From: Rhodospirillaceae bacterium
GTDB lineage: Bacteria; Pseudomonadota; Alphaproteobacteria; Rhodospirillales; Rhodospirillaceae
Direction of reading: 5' to 3'
Length of the DNA: 64,000 nt
NCBI GenBank assembly: GCA_040219235.1
Contig: JAVJSV010000012.1
Span: 744,001 to 808,000, forward strand
Under the pieces are notes generated by a model. The model searched no databases, had not been told where the DNA came from, and saw only the letters and a program-made list of their open reading frames with translations. Positions 9,741 through 18,251 of this stretch are shown one piece after another. Every line of letters starts with the position of its first letter. Position 1 is the first letter of the stretch. The translations under genes were made by a program, and so were the position numbers.

Positions 9741-10982
9741 CTAAGCCTTCTTCTTAGCGGCTTCTGTGCGGCGTTCTAGATCCGTTTTGCCGTCATTCAA
9801 GCCAAACAATTCCTTACCCCAAAGTGTACCGTTGATGTCCCAGGCCAGCGCCCGGTGCGCGGCACCGGCCAGCGTGTCTGAGAAAGCTGTATGCGCCGGG
9901 TTGCTGTCGGTCATGCCGCCCGCGCCCATGGCTTCAATCACACGTGTGGCAGCGCGCTTTGAGAGTGTTGCGACAAAAGCGCCGTTGCGTTTGAACTTTA
10001 ACAATTCATCGGGTTTGAGGTTGCGGTCTTCTTCAGCTGCCGCCCACATATGCTCGAGATCACGGCGGTAGATAGAATACGCGGCATCAACTTCGGCTGA
10101 AGATTCGGCCGCGCGCAGTTGCAGGCTTTGAAATTCCGCGACCTTGGAGTTGTCCAGTGCAGCGCGCTCGCGCATGCCGTTCACGAAGTGATCGAGTGTA
10201 CTTATGGCGCATCCTAGCGTTGGAATGGCGACCGAATATCCAAACACGTCCAGCATCGGCAGTTTGTAGACCGCGCTGGTGTTTAGTTTGCAGCCCGGTG
10301 AGTCCTTGGTGTTCAGTTCGGCAACGCGGGTCACGCGGTGCGCCGGGACCAGCACGTCTTGGACAATCACGTTGTTAGACCCGGTGGCCCGCATGCCGGG
10401 TGAGTACCAAACGTCATCAATTGTGTACTGGCCTTTTTCCAGCAGCACCATGGCCATGTCTGGCGGGCCGTCGCCGTTGAACACGGGGGTCATCAACGAT
10501 ACCCAATCACAATGATCCACGCCGGAACACCACATCCAGGTACCAGAAATTAAAACGTCGCCGCCGTCTTTTGGCGTGCCCTTGGAGCCCGGTTTAGATG
10601 CAAACGCCGCGCCTACCAGCGCGTCGGGGTTGTCTTCCCACACTTCTGCTTGGGCATCCGGTTCGTATTTTCCGAGCCACCAGTTGTGGCTGCCAATAAT
10701 GCCAGAGACCCAACCGGTTGAGCCACAATGTTTGGCCAGTTCCAAGGCCACATCTGTGTGTGCGCCGAAAGGCAGTTCGTAGCCGCCAAAGCGTTTTGGC
10801 ATGCAGGCCCGCAAGACTTTTGAGTCGACCAATTCCGCGATGGTGTCGTTAGGAACAGAACGCTTTTTCGCGGCATCAAAGCGGCGTTCGAAGATTTTTG
10901 GTCCGAGCGCGGCGGCGCGGGCAACCAGTTCTTCAGGTGTAGCCATCTCGATGCGATCTTGAACGTGGGTGTCGGGGGCCAT
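9741..10982 (-). CDS. Acyl-CoA dehydrogenase-fold flavin monooxygenase (HsaA/HpaB-like), copy 1
   Basis: 413 residues. Organisation is that of the acyl-CoA dehydrogenase-like group D flavin monooxygenases (HsaA, IacA, DszC relatives): N-terminal helical domain with RFGGYELPFG, middle beta domain with GTWMWCSGVDHCDWV and GMRATGSNNVIVQDVLVPAHRV, C-terminal helical bundle with RAAESSAEVDAAY and EAMGAGGMTDSNPAH. Such enzymes use reduced FMN/FAD from a separate reductase to hydroxylate aromatic or heterocyclic rings. No reductase is adjacent. AAGGAG precedes the ATG at 10982 by 9 nt. It is a tandem paralogue of the next gene. The C-terminus is a basic tail (EAAKKKA). Confidence 0.85.
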   Translation of the reverse strand: MAPDTHVQDRIEMATPEELVARAAALGPKIFERRFDAAKKRSVPNDTIAELVDSKVLRACMPKRFGGYELPFGAHTDVALELAKHCGSTGWVSGIIGSHNWWLGKYEPDAQAEVWEDNPDALVGAAFASKPGSKGTPKDGGDVLISGTWMWCSGVDHCDWVSLMTPVFNGDGPPDMAMVLLEKGQYTIDDVWYSPGMRATGSNNVIVQDVLVPAHRVTRVAELNTKDSPGCKLNTSAVYKLPMLDVFGYSVAIPTLGCAISTLDHFVNGMRERAALDNSKVAEFQSLQLRAAESSAEVDAAYSIYRRDLEHMWAAAEEDRNLKPDELLKFKRNGAFVATLSKRAATRVIEAMGAGGMTDSNPAHTAFSDTLAGAAHRALAWDINGTLWGKELFGLNDGKTDLERRTEAAKKKA

Positions 10983-11093
10983 GTTTGCGGCTCCTTGTTT
11001 TTGAATGACGTCTATTCGTTATCTTCTTTTTGTATGTGCCCGGATTTACCGGGATTCTAGGGGCAGAGCAACACTTGGCGATCCAGACGTTCG

Positions 11094-12290
11094 CTAAGGC
11101 CCTAATAGAAATTCGGTTAATACGCCAAGCTTGGCCATGCCATAGGGCCGGGCGCAGGTATCCCACACCATGGAGATATGTGAGCAGGCCGCGCCGATAT
11201 CCGCGTTGGCTCTGTGCACAAAATTATCTTCATCGAGGCCGCGCGCGCCCATGGCTTCAGCCAGTCGCGTGGTGGCGCGCTTGGAAAGTTGCCCAACGTA
11301 AGACGCATTGCGTTTCAAGCGCGCAAGATCTTCCAGTTCAAGGGGTGGGCCGCCATTCAAGGATTGCCGTATCCGTGCGATGTCGTTTTCATACAGCAAT
11401 CGCGCGCAGTCGATTTCGGCGGCTGACTCCGAGGTGCGCACTTGCAGCGTCGCATTCTCGGCAATCTTTTTTGCAAAAACGTCTGTCCTGGCCCCCATAG
11501 CTTCTGAGAAAGACATCAAAGCGCCCTCTGCCAGCCCAAGGGCCGGGGCCGATACACAGTAGTTGATCGCACCTTGAAGGGGCATGCGATAAACGCTGTG
11601 TGGATTATTGGCGGTGCCGGGTGTGTCCAGTTGGTTGATCTCGGCGTGTCCAATCACCCGATGTTCGGGCACAAAGGCGTTTTCAATAATCAGGTCATTG
11701 CTGCCCGTGCCGCGCAGTCCAAAGGTCCGCCAGTTGTCTTGGATTTTATAATCGCTTTTCGGCACCAGCATGAACCATGCCTCGGGCGGTCCATCTTCGC
11801 GGGGAATCCGCCCAACCACAATCACCCAGTCACAGGCATGAATGCCGCTGGAAAACATCCAGCGCCCAGAAATCTTAAACCCACCTTCAACCTTTTCGGT
11901 GGTTTGATACATGGAGGCAAAAGCCGACGCCGATATGGCGTCCGGGGTTGTGCCCCACACGTCGTCCTGGGCCTCCGGGGCGAATTTTCCCAGCATCCAA
12001 TGGTGGGTGCCGCACACCGAGACGATCCACGCTGACGACCCGCAATACTTGCCGATTTCAGCGCCAGCTGAGGTCTGGGCGCCGAACGGCAACTCATACC
12101 CACCGGCCCGGGCTGGCTGACAGGCTTTGAGCAAACCCGCCCCCACCAGGTCTGCGACTGTCTCGTCAGGCAGGCGGCGCAAGTCGTAGGTTTTTGCGCG
12201 GCGCTCCGCCAGCGCGGGTCCAAGGTCTCGGGCACGGCGGATCAGGTCTTGTTCCGTGACTGCTGATGCTGCGCTGCCGTCGGCTGCCAT
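11094..12290 (-). CDS. Acyl-CoA dehydrogenase-fold flavin monooxygenase (HsaA/HpaB-like), copy 2
   Basis: 398 residues, same architecture as the downstream copy and clearly homologous: GGYELPFGAQTSAGAEIGKYCGSSAWI, SGRWMFSSGIHACDWVIV, LRGTGSNDLIIENAFVPEHRVIG and LAEAMGARGLDEDNFVHRANADI. Active-site-proximal blocks are kept in both, so both are probably functional, perhaps on successive intermediates or as a hetero-oligomer (inference). GGAG precedes the ATG at 12290 by 8 nt. The 111-bp gap to copy 1 contains no obvious terminator, so the pair is likely an operon. Confidence 0.85.
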   Translation of the reverse strand: MAADGSAASAVTEQDLIRRARDLGPALAERRAKTYDLRRLPDETVADLVGAGLLKACQPARAGGYELPFGAQTSAGAEIGKYCGSSAWIVSVCGTHHWMLGKFAPEAQDDVWGTTPDAISASAFASMYQTTEKVEGGFKISGRWMFSSGIHACDWVIVVGRIPREDGPPEAWFMLVPKSDYKIQDNWRTFGLRGTGSNDLIIENAFVPEHRVIGHAEINQLDTPGTANNPHSVYRMPLQGAINYCVSAPALGLAEGALMSFSEAMGARTDVFAKKIAENATLQVRTSESAAEIDCARLLYENDIARIRQSLNGGPPLELEDLARLKRNASYVGQLSKRATTRLAEAMGARGLDEDNFVHRANADIGAACSHISMVWDTCARPYGMAKLGVLTEFLLGP

Positions 12291-12613
12291 GCCCCTGTCT
12301 CCAAAAGGTGATCTGTTATGTTAACTTTACCGGGGATTGGGAGTGAGGCAAGGAAAGTCCGGTCTGTGAGCGTGTATCTTGAGACGGAACGCTCCCAGAG
12401 CAACCGTTCTCAGTCCTTGGTCTGTGTTTCGTGAGCTTGGCTGAGGTGGGTCAGGTCATCCGCGTGATCTTCCCAGTTTTGGCCATCGAATTGTTAAAAT
12501 CTGCTACTCGTCGAATGTGACATCAAAAGTACAGATATTAGAAATCATTTGGCCGGAACAATTTTCCCCACTTTTGTCGTTACTAAAATAGAACGACATT
12601 TAGAGGAGATTTT
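12291..12613. other. Intergenic divergent promoter region at an AT-rich boundary
   Basis: 323 bp between divergent genes. The left part has normal base composition; from about 12490 it becomes AT-rich like the following gene. Apart from the inverted repeat at 12575-12598 I see no gene, RNA or terminator. Confidence 0.5.
12575..12598. promoter_or_regulatory. Inverted repeat, possible operator
   Basis: TGTCGTT at 12575-12581 and its exact complement AACGACA at 12592-12598, separated by a 10-bp AT-rich spacer, directly upstream of the GAGGAG ribosome site (12603-12608) of the next gene. Position and symmetry fit an operator, possibly autoregulatory since the gene product carries an HTH. It could instead form an RNA hairpin in the 5' UTR. 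Confidence 0.35.
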
Positions 12614-13840
12614 ATGTGCGATGAAATATACTCAGATGAGACCCTAATTGCTAAGGGAGAAGAATTAGAATCTTGGCGTTACCCGGAGCTTACCAATTTT
12701 TCTGCAAGATTCTTCTACAGGTTTCTACCGATTCCGGAAAAACCGCAATTACCCCGGTTTCTTTATATCCCATTTAGTAGTGTTCAATTAGATGGTGCTT
12801 CAGATCACCGGCTGAGATTGCTCGGGGCGATTGCTAAATGGAATATTGCTTGGGAAGCCGGGCAGTTTCGGCATGAAATGTTTGGGCCTGATCAAGAAGA
12901 AGATAGTGTCCATGATATCGTCCCATCCCTGAGCAGGGTCCAAGGTCAAAACGTTTATCTCCTTGTAGACTCACCAAAGCGCTTTGACGCTTATCTCCCG
13001 CTATATTCAATGATTCCATATAAAACACTCGATGCAAACGGTTTGCCGGCAATCAGAAGAAATGTTTGGCCCGCGTTTCCAGCCTTTACTGAACGCATAG
13101 AAGGGCTACTTCCAGATGATTATCAGACGAAGCTGTCTGAGGCTTTTGCAAGTCGAATATGGCCCCATCTTATTTCAGGATCAAAATTAAAGGCGTTTGA
13201 AAAGAATGAGCCCATCAAACTGTTGGCACACAGCCTGGACTATTGGTTGCCATTTGCGACTTCCGTTATTCAAAATAGACTTAATTTGCACGAACTCACC
13301 GAGTTTGAAGAAGACAACGACAAATCAATGCTGTCCGACCTCAAGATTAGACTTGCAGTTGAGCCTGACGTTATACCTGAGCGACCCCGCAAAGGTGGAA
13401 GCATATGGATGGGTGAAGACGAAGCTTCTTCAGTTGTTAAGGAACTGGTCGAGTTGGCTGACCAGAATGGCCAGTTAAGAAACTTGATGGAATGTATTAA
13501 ATCCAACCGAGTTGAAGAAGACTTTTCAGATAACTGGTCATATGCCAAGGAAGATTTCGAAAGAAAACTGTACCGAAAGCGGAACAAGATATCCGTCAAG
13601 TTCGTAGAGCTTGATTACGCAGATCAAGTTGTTGGGCCTTTTTCGGAGTTTTCCGATAACCTAATGTTCAACGATTTCTTTAGCGTTCTGAATCCTAAAG
13701 AAAGAGAGGTCGTTGTGTGCCTAACAAGAAGCAGCGCGAACCTTAGCGAAGCCGCTACTGAGTTAGGATATGCTAACCACAGCCCTGTATCTAAGCACCT
13801 AAAGCGGATTCAGGCGAAAGCAATCCGTTACTTTGAATAG
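12614..13840 (+). CDS. Unrecognised protein with C-terminal sigma-70 region-4-like HTH
   Basis: 408 residues. The N-terminal approximately 340 residues match no family I recognise; they are mixed charged/aromatic, soluble, with no signal or membrane segment. The C-terminus (LNPKEREVVVCLTRSSANLSEAATELGYANHSPVSKHLKRIQAKAIRYF) resembles the helix-turn-helix of sigma region 4 or LuxR/sigma-like regulators: LNPKEREVV, then a two-helix LSEAATELGY...VSKHLKRIQAKA. This suggests DNA binding or a sigma-like factor with a large sensing domain. Ribosome site GAGGAG, spacing 5 nt. Codon use is AT-richer than the neighbours, and it sits alone between two oppositely oriented catabolic genes, suggesting recent acquisition. 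Confidence 0.7.
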   Translation: MCDEIYSDETLIAKGEELESWRYPELTNFSARFFYRFLPIPEKPQLPRFLYIPFSSVQLDGASDHRLRLLGAIAKWNIAWEAGQFRHEMFGPDQEEDSVHDIVPSLSRVQGQNVYLLVDSPKRFDAYLPLYSMIPYKTLDANGLPAIRRNVWPAFPAFTERIEGLLPDDYQTKLSEAFASRIWPHLISGSKLKAFEKNEPIKLLAHSLDYWLPFATSVIQNRLNLHELTEFEEDNDKSMLSDLKIRLAVEPDVIPERPRKGGSIWMGEDEASSVVKELVELADQNGQLRNLMECIKSNRVEEDFSDNWSYAKEDFERKLYRKRNKISVKFVELDYADQVVGPFSEFSDNLMFNDFFSVLNPKEREVVVCLTRSSANLSEAATELGYANHSPVSKHLKRIQAKAIRYFE

Positions 13841-13886
13841 TGTCAAATCAAGAATTGCTTGCAGCTAATTCATAATTCGTTTTCCA

Positions 13887-14759
13887 TTAACCGCCAGTTA
13901 CGTCATCCTCGAACGCTTTGACATCATTCAAGCCCAGCTTTGTGTTGGTTTCTTCCAGTGATGCCATTTTATCGAGCCAAGGCCGGGAATCGCCAGTTTC
14001 TTTTAGGTGCGCTAAAAACTCAGACACCTGACGCACGGCAATGCGCGATGTGGTGGACGGCCAGATGGTCAGCTTGAAACCGATGTCTTCAAGTTCCTTG
14101 GCCGAGAGAATAGGAGTCAGGCCGGTTTCACTCATATTGGCCATTTGCGGGCCAATACCGGCGTCGCAAATCTGATGCAATTCTTCGAGGGACTTGGGAC
14201 CGTCAAAGAAAATCATATCGGCCCCGGCATCCATGAACATCTTAGCCCGGTCCATGGCCTCATCCATGCCGTGTGGGCCACGGGAATCAGTGCGCGCGAT
14301 AATCAACAAATCCGGGTCCGTCCGGGCGGCGACGGCGGCTTTGATCTTGCGCTCGGCGACGTCGCGGGACTCAACAAATTTACCAGCCATATGGCCGCAT
14401 TTCTTTGGCCAGATTTGATCTTCCAGCTGAACGCCAGCCACGCCGAGGGATTCCATGCCTTCGACCGTGCGTTTGACATTGGCAATGTCGCCGTAGCCGG
14501 TGTCACAATCGACAATTAAGGGAATCTCGGTCACCTGGCGCATGGCGCGCACCGTGTCTTCTAGCTCACCGTAGCCAATCAGGCCGACATCAGGCACGCC
14601 ATAACGGACGCAGGCATTGCCATAGCCGGTCATGTAGCCAACGTCGAATCCCGCCTGCTCAATCAATCTCAGGTCCAAGGGGGTGCCAGCGCCCGGGGCA
14701 ACAATCATGCCGGGGGCCGCCATTAAGTCGCGCAGTTTTTTGCGTTGGGGCAGGCTCAT
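13887..14759 (-). CDS. Isocitrate lyase/PEP mutase superfamily enzyme
   Basis: 290 residues, TIM-barrel. Motifs: PGAGTPLDLRLIEQAG, DCDTGYGD (metal-binding aspartates), GVQLEDQIWPKKCGHMAGK (the superfamily K-[KR]-C-G-H catalytic loop) and IIARTDSRGPHGMDEAMDRA. Members are 2-methylisocitrate lyases, oxaloacetate decarboxylases, 2,3-dimethylmalate lyases or carboxy-PEP mutases. The KKCGH cysteine loop points to a C-C lyase rather than a hydrolase. It probably cleaves a branched hydroxy-dicarboxylate. AGGAG upstream of the ATG at 14759. It lies in the same direction as the thioesterase and hydrolase genes to its right. Confidence 0.88.
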   Translation of the reverse strand: MSLPQRKKLRDLMAAPGMIVAPGAGTPLDLRLIEQAGFDVGYMTGYGNACVRYGVPDVGLIGYGELEDTVRAMRQVTEIPLIVDCDTGYGDIANVKRTVEGMESLGVAGVQLEDQIWPKKCGHMAGKFVESRDVAERKIKAAVAARTDPDLLIIARTDSRGPHGMDEAMDRAKMFMDAGADMIFFDGPKSLEELHQICDAGIGPQMANMSETGLTPILSAKELEDIGFKLTIWPSTTSRIAVRQVSEFLAHLKETGDSRPWLDKMASLEETNTKLGLNDVKAFEDDVTGG

Positions 14760-14778
14760 GGTGTGTCTCCTGTTGGCG

Positions 14779-15222
14779 TCACGAAGAAGCTTCTGTGACG
14801 AGGCGTTCCATACACGCTCTCAGTTTTGGCGGGATAGGGGTAGGTTTATTTTCAGGGCGAGAGACAAACACATGCACGAAGTGCCCGTTGGCAGCACAGT
14901 CTTCATCGCCTTCGACGAACAGACCAACCTCATAACGCACAGACGAATTGCCGAGTTTGCCAACGCGCAAGCCTGCATCAATCACTTGCGGAAACTGAAT
15001 GGGTTTATGAAAGGCGCAGTGGGTCTCAATCGCTAATCCAACGATGTCGCCGTTCTCGTAATCCAAGCCACCTTCGCGGATCAGATACTCATTAATGACT
15101 GTGTCAAAGAAGGAGTAATAGACCACGTTGTTGACGTGTTGATAGACGTCATTGTCTTTCCAGCGTGTGGGAATCTTCAAAAAATGTTTGTAGCTGGAAC
15201 GGGCTTCGCCGCGTTGAGTCAT
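14779..15222 (-). CDS. 4HBT-family acyl-CoA thioesterase
   Basis: 147 residues, hot-dog fold. RWKDNDVYQHVNNVVYYSFFDTVINEYL is the diagnostic N-terminal motif (catalytic Asp in WKDND, HVNN loop), followed by FHKPIQFPQVIDAGLRVGKLGNSSVRYEVGLF. It hydrolyses small or aromatic acyl-CoA thioesters. ATG 15222 (MTQRGE) is chosen over an in-frame ATG at 15273 because AGGA lies upstream and conserved sequence starts soon after. Nineteen bp separate it from the lyase gene downstream, so co-transcription is likely. Confidence 0.88.
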   Translation of the reverse strand: MTQRGEARSSYKHFLKIPTRWKDNDVYQHVNNVVYYSFFDTVINEYLIREGGLDYENGDIVGLAIETHCAFHKPIQFPQVIDAGLRVGKLGNSSVRYEVGLFVEGDEDCAANGHFVHVFVSRPENKPTPIPPKLRACMERLVTEASS

Positions 15223-15309
15223 TAGTCTGTATCCTGCACTGGGAGAAACGCCCGCATCGTATAACCGGCGCATCTCCCACGAGCAAGGTCGTGTTTCTAA
15301 AGGACCGGA

Positions 15310-16155
15310 CTACATCTCCGCCAAAACATCTGCGACTTCGTCCGCATTTGTCATCATCGCGTTACGATGCCAGGGCATGGCGCGATAATCCCATTCCGGA
15401 TCATCCTTGGCGGGTCCCACCATATTCATCGAGGTTGGACTATAAATTTGCCCGACGCAGTGGAGATAGGTGCGCGGGAGACCCTCCCAGCCGCCGTTCT
15501 TAAGTTCTAGCGTGTCTGACCATTGGCGCGCGGGGTGGGTTGTGATTCTGCGTTTCAACCAGGCGATGTTTTCTTCGTCGTCGGCAGGCACAACCATCTC
15601 CATCGGATAATCTTCAAAAAAATCCATCTGATACCCGTCGATGAATTTTTCCTGGCGTTTGATCCAATAGTCGGGAAGGGAGCCGTCTTCTTTGCGGCTG
15701 ACGCCACTGATGCGATCGCCATAGGGCACCAAAGCATCCAGAAACACAAGACGTTTGATCCGGCCTCTCATCCGATCAGCAACCCCAGTTATGGTTAGGC
15801 CCGCAAAGGAATGCCCCACCAGGATTACGTCCTGTAGTTCTTCGTACTCAATGATGTTGGCAATGTCTGTGACGTGAGTGTCCAGGCCAACGTCTGGGCT
15901 CATCAAATGTTTGCGGTCGCCGCAGCCGGTGCAGGATGGCGCAAACACTTCATGACCACGTGCGGTGAGATTGCGGCGCACATCGCGCCACTCCCACCCC
16001 CCATGCCAGGTGCCGTGGACCAGCACAAAAGACTTCCGTGTGCTGTCATTATCTTTTGTCGCAGCAATAGCGGAGTTTGTGGCCAATGCCGCGGCAGCAA
16101 TGCCCAGTCCTCCAGCAACGGCGCGACGGGAAAGCCCGGTTTTGTGTGTGGTCAT
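15310..16155 (-). CDS. Exported alpha/beta hydrolase (esterase/hydroxynitrile lyase-like)
   Basis: 281 residues from ATG 16155 (GGAGAGA ribosome site). A Tat-like signal (SRRAVAGGLGIAAAALATNSAIA) precedes the hydrolase domain: VLVHGTWHGGWEWRDV (oxyanion loop), nucleophile elbow GHSFAG, and catalytic His near the C-terminus in MPWHRNAMM. This layout matches plant-type methylesterase/hydroxynitrile-lyase relatives common in bacteria. It is expected in the periplasm. It runs with the thioesterase and lyase genes. Substrate unknown. Confidence 0.88.
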   Translation of the reverse strand: MTTHKTGLSRRAVAGGLGIAAAALATNSAIAATKDNDSTRKSFVLVHGTWHGGWEWRDVRRNLTARGHEVFAPSCTGCGDRKHLMSPDVGLDTHVTDIANIIEYEELQDVILVGHSFAGLTITGVADRMRGRIKRLVFLDALVPYGDRISGVSRKEDGSLPDYWIKRQEKFIDGYQMDFFEDYPMEMVVPADDEENIAWLKRRITTHPARQWSDTLELKNGGWEGLPRTYLHCVGQIYSPTSMNMVGPAKDDPEWDYRAMPWHRNAMMTNADEVADVLAEM

Positions 16156-16386
16156 GAATGTCTCTCCAATATGAAGGCAAGTCTTGAAGCTCCCCTTCTT
16201 ATTCGCTGAGACAGAGTTTTTTTGCAACCACATCCCAGATTTTGGCGTTTATGGTTGGTGAGGTCGCGCGGTTTACTGAGGGTTCACGTCGCTGTCTTTG
16301 ACCTGAACTTTAAGTTCTCACAAGCTGTTTGGCCTTGCCACCGTATCCCGGCGCACTTTTGCGTCCTGTATAAACCGGAGGCTTTC

Positions 16387-16476
16387 ATGACCAAGTATTA
16401 TGCACTCGCATTGTCCCTAGCTTATGTTGCTGGCGCAGCAACATCGCAAATCAGCATGGTGGTTCTTGGCATCTAA
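16387..16476 (+). CDS. Possible 29-residue hydrophobic small protein
   Basis: A 29-codon ORF with a strong ribosome site (CCGGAGG, 6 nt before the ATG), followed 20 bp later by a perfect terminator-like hairpin. The product starts MTKYYALALSLAYVAG and ends VVLGI: a single hydrophobic helix, either a small membrane protein or a bare signal-peptide-like peptide. It lies alone in a 396-bp gap between two minus-strand genes. The ribosome site plus terminator is the main support. No family recognised. Confidence 0.5.
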   Translation: MTKYYALALSLAYVAGAATSQISMVVLGI

Positions 16477-16495
16477 ATTCAGACGCTGGATGTCA

Positions 16496-16524
16496 AAAGG
16501 GCCGCTCGACTGGAGCGGCCCTTT
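16496..16524. terminator. Bidirectional intrinsic terminator
   Basis: GGGCCGCTC (16499-16507) pairs perfectly with GAGCGGCCC (16513-16521) around a 5-nt loop, flanked by AAA/TTT that lengthen the stem to 12 bp. The T-run is better on the minus strand, where it would end the small-protein/methyltransferase transcript; it can also end the 29-residue ORF transcript. Confidence 0.75.
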
Positions 16525-16551
16525 GGTGGCGACGTTCATTGCGGATATTTC

Positions 16552-16899
16552 TTAGTCGTCCAGTTCAGAATTCTTGCCGTCGCCTTTGCTCTGCAAAGCA
16601 TCCAACTCGTCCTGGACGGTTTTCAGGACGCGCGCAATATAGGCGCTGCGGCGCTCGCTTCGGATTTGATCGACATCGTCAGGAATGTCGTAGTGTTCGA
16701 TCTCGTCGACTTTGAACACGCCATGTTTCTCAATCAGGCGCTCGACCGTATCTAAGCGGTCCCGGGTCACAGAAAGTTCGCCCATCAAAGTCAGAACCAT
16801 CGACAACAGTTTGTCGACGGTTGGGTCTGCAAAATATTGTGGTTTTTTGCCCTTGGCAGTGCGGGGCAGTTTGATTTTCTTTTGATCATCATTGGGCAT
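16552..16899 (-). CDS. Small helical protein, family paired with methyltransferases (member 1)
   Basis: 115 residues from ATG 16899 (GGGA 6 nt upstream; in-frame ATG at 16911 has its purine tract too close). Begins IKLPRTAKGKKPQYFADPTVDKLLSMVLTLMGELSVTRDRLDTVERLIEKHG. The gene at 18252 encodes a clear homologue with the same LPR-x-AKGK...F-x-DP-x-D...E-SV...DR-x-DT-x-ER pattern; a more distant one lies at 39115. Predicted all-alpha with probable coiled coil, acidic C-terminus, no membrane segment. It lies 30 bp downstream of a methyltransferase gene on the same strand. No known function; a partner or regulatory role for the methyltransferase is inferred from the repeated pairing. Confidence 0.8.
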   Translation of the reverse strand: MPNDDQKKIKLPRTAKGKKPQYFADPTVDKLLSMVLTLMGELSVTRDRLDTVERLIEKHGVFKVDEIEHYDIPDDVDQIRSERRSAYIARVLKTVQDELDALQSKGDGKNSELDD

Positions 16900-16940
16900 T
16901 GTGCGTCCCATCCCTCAAAGTGTTTCTAGGTGTCAGTAAA

Positions 16941-18071
16941 TTATTTGATGCCAATGGTGATGGGAAACTCAAACCCGTCGTCTGCGTAGGGGGTTTGATC
17001 TTCCATCCAGAACGAGCCAGCGGATTTAAGGTGAATGTTTTCGTCCTTAAATCCAGCTTTCCGGCACAGCTCTGCCATATCCATATCTCTTAACTGAGCA
17101 AAGAAGTGCTCGTTGTTGTTGTAAATTTCCCACTCAAACAGAAATCCTTCCAACGGCGGTTGCCCATGGGCTTGCGGCAGGTCCATGTGCATCATTACGC
17201 CGCCGGGTTTGAGCAAGCGGTAGGATTCGTTAAAGACGTTTTGAATGGCTGTGCGTGAGGTTTCATGCAGAAGAATATGCGACATCACAACGTCAAAGCT
17301 CTCATCTTCGAAGTTGGTGTGTTCTGCATTCTGTTGGCTGAAATGCACGGTAGCGCCCAAGGCTTCGGCACGGGCATGGCCATAGCGCAGCACCGGCGCG
17401 CCAACATCAATGGCATGACATTCGGCATCTGGGTTTTGTTGTGCCCAATAGGTTATGGATCCGCCGATGGTGCAGCCCATATCCAGGATGCGCTTCGGCT
17501 TCATGTCGGGGAATTCGTTTTTGAAAAACCCATGGGTGATTTGGCCAAGGGCGTTGTTGCCGGTGCCGAGGCCACCCATAGAGTAAATGTAGGTGCCCCA
17601 GTCGTACATGGCACCCGCGGCCACATCATCTTCAATCTGATCGGAGTGATAGGCCCCTGGCTGCAAGTGAATGTCTGCCGCTACATGATACTTTGGTGTT
17701 TCCAGATCAGGGTCCAGCGTGAGTGAGCCTTTGGTAGCAGCTTTGCGGGATTTCTCGATCAACTCGGGCAATTGCCGCTCTACAGAATCAATGACCGAGT
17801 CCCAAATCATTTCCTGACTGTTGCGCTGCATGGCGCTCCAGAAGGAATAATAGGGATCGTGGGTCATAACCCGGCGTACTTCATGCCGGGTTTCCGGTTC
17901 GCGGCCTTTGTCTTTGATGAACTGCGGCAGCACCCGGTTGTAGTACGTGGGAAAATTGCCAGGAAAGACTTTGCTGGCGAGATGAATACGAAAATCATTC
18001 ACAAACGACTGACGTGATTCTTCATCATGAACGCGTTGGGCCAGCATGTCATGGTTCTCAAGAGGGATCAT
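16941..18071 (-). CDS. SAM-dependent methyltransferase with large N-terminal domain
   Basis: 376 residues. The N-terminal approximately 190 residues form a helical region (DPYYSFWSAMQRNSQEMIWDSVIDSVERQLPELIEKS) ending in YDWGTYIYSMGGLGTGN. The Rossmann core follows: RILDMGCTIGGSITYWAQQNP (motif I), ECHAIDVGAPVLRYGHARA (acidic loop), FDVVMSHILLHETS and SYRLLKPGGVMMHMDLP. GGAG is 6 nt before the ATG. It is homologous over its length to the protein at 37859-39037, but has no signal peptide. Flanked on both sides by genes of the small helical family. Substrate unknown; the long N-terminal domain is probably substrate-binding. Confidence 0.85.
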   Translation of the reverse strand: MIPLENHDMLAQRVHDEESRQSFVNDFRIHLASKVFPGNFPTYYNRVLPQFIKDKGREPETRHEVRRVMTHDPYYSFWSAMQRNSQEMIWDSVIDSVERQLPELIEKSRKAATKGSLTLDPDLETPKYHVAADIHLQPGAYHSDQIEDDVAAGAMYDWGTYIYSMGGLGTGNNALGQITHGFFKNEFPDMKPKRILDMGCTIGGSITYWAQQNPDAECHAIDVGAPVLRYGHARAEALGATVHFSQQNAEHTNFEDESFDVVMSHILLHETSRTAIQNVFNESYRLLKPGGVMMHMDLPQAHGQPPLEGFLFEWEIYNNNEHFFAQLRDMDMAELCRKAGFKDENIHLKSAGSFWMEDQTPYADDGFEFPITIGIK

Positions 18072-18251
18072 TTAAAACTCCACTGCAGGCAACGTTAGGG
18101 TCTGACTCTACCTTATCGGGCTATGTCGCAGAGGCGAGTCCTCTACGTTTAGCGATCATCTGTTGGTCAGCGGAACGCCTCCCACGCTTAAAGACTTCAC
18201 CTGATTTAGCGGGGCAGGGCTTTGACTTTCGTCAAGCCAAGCGCTGGGCGA

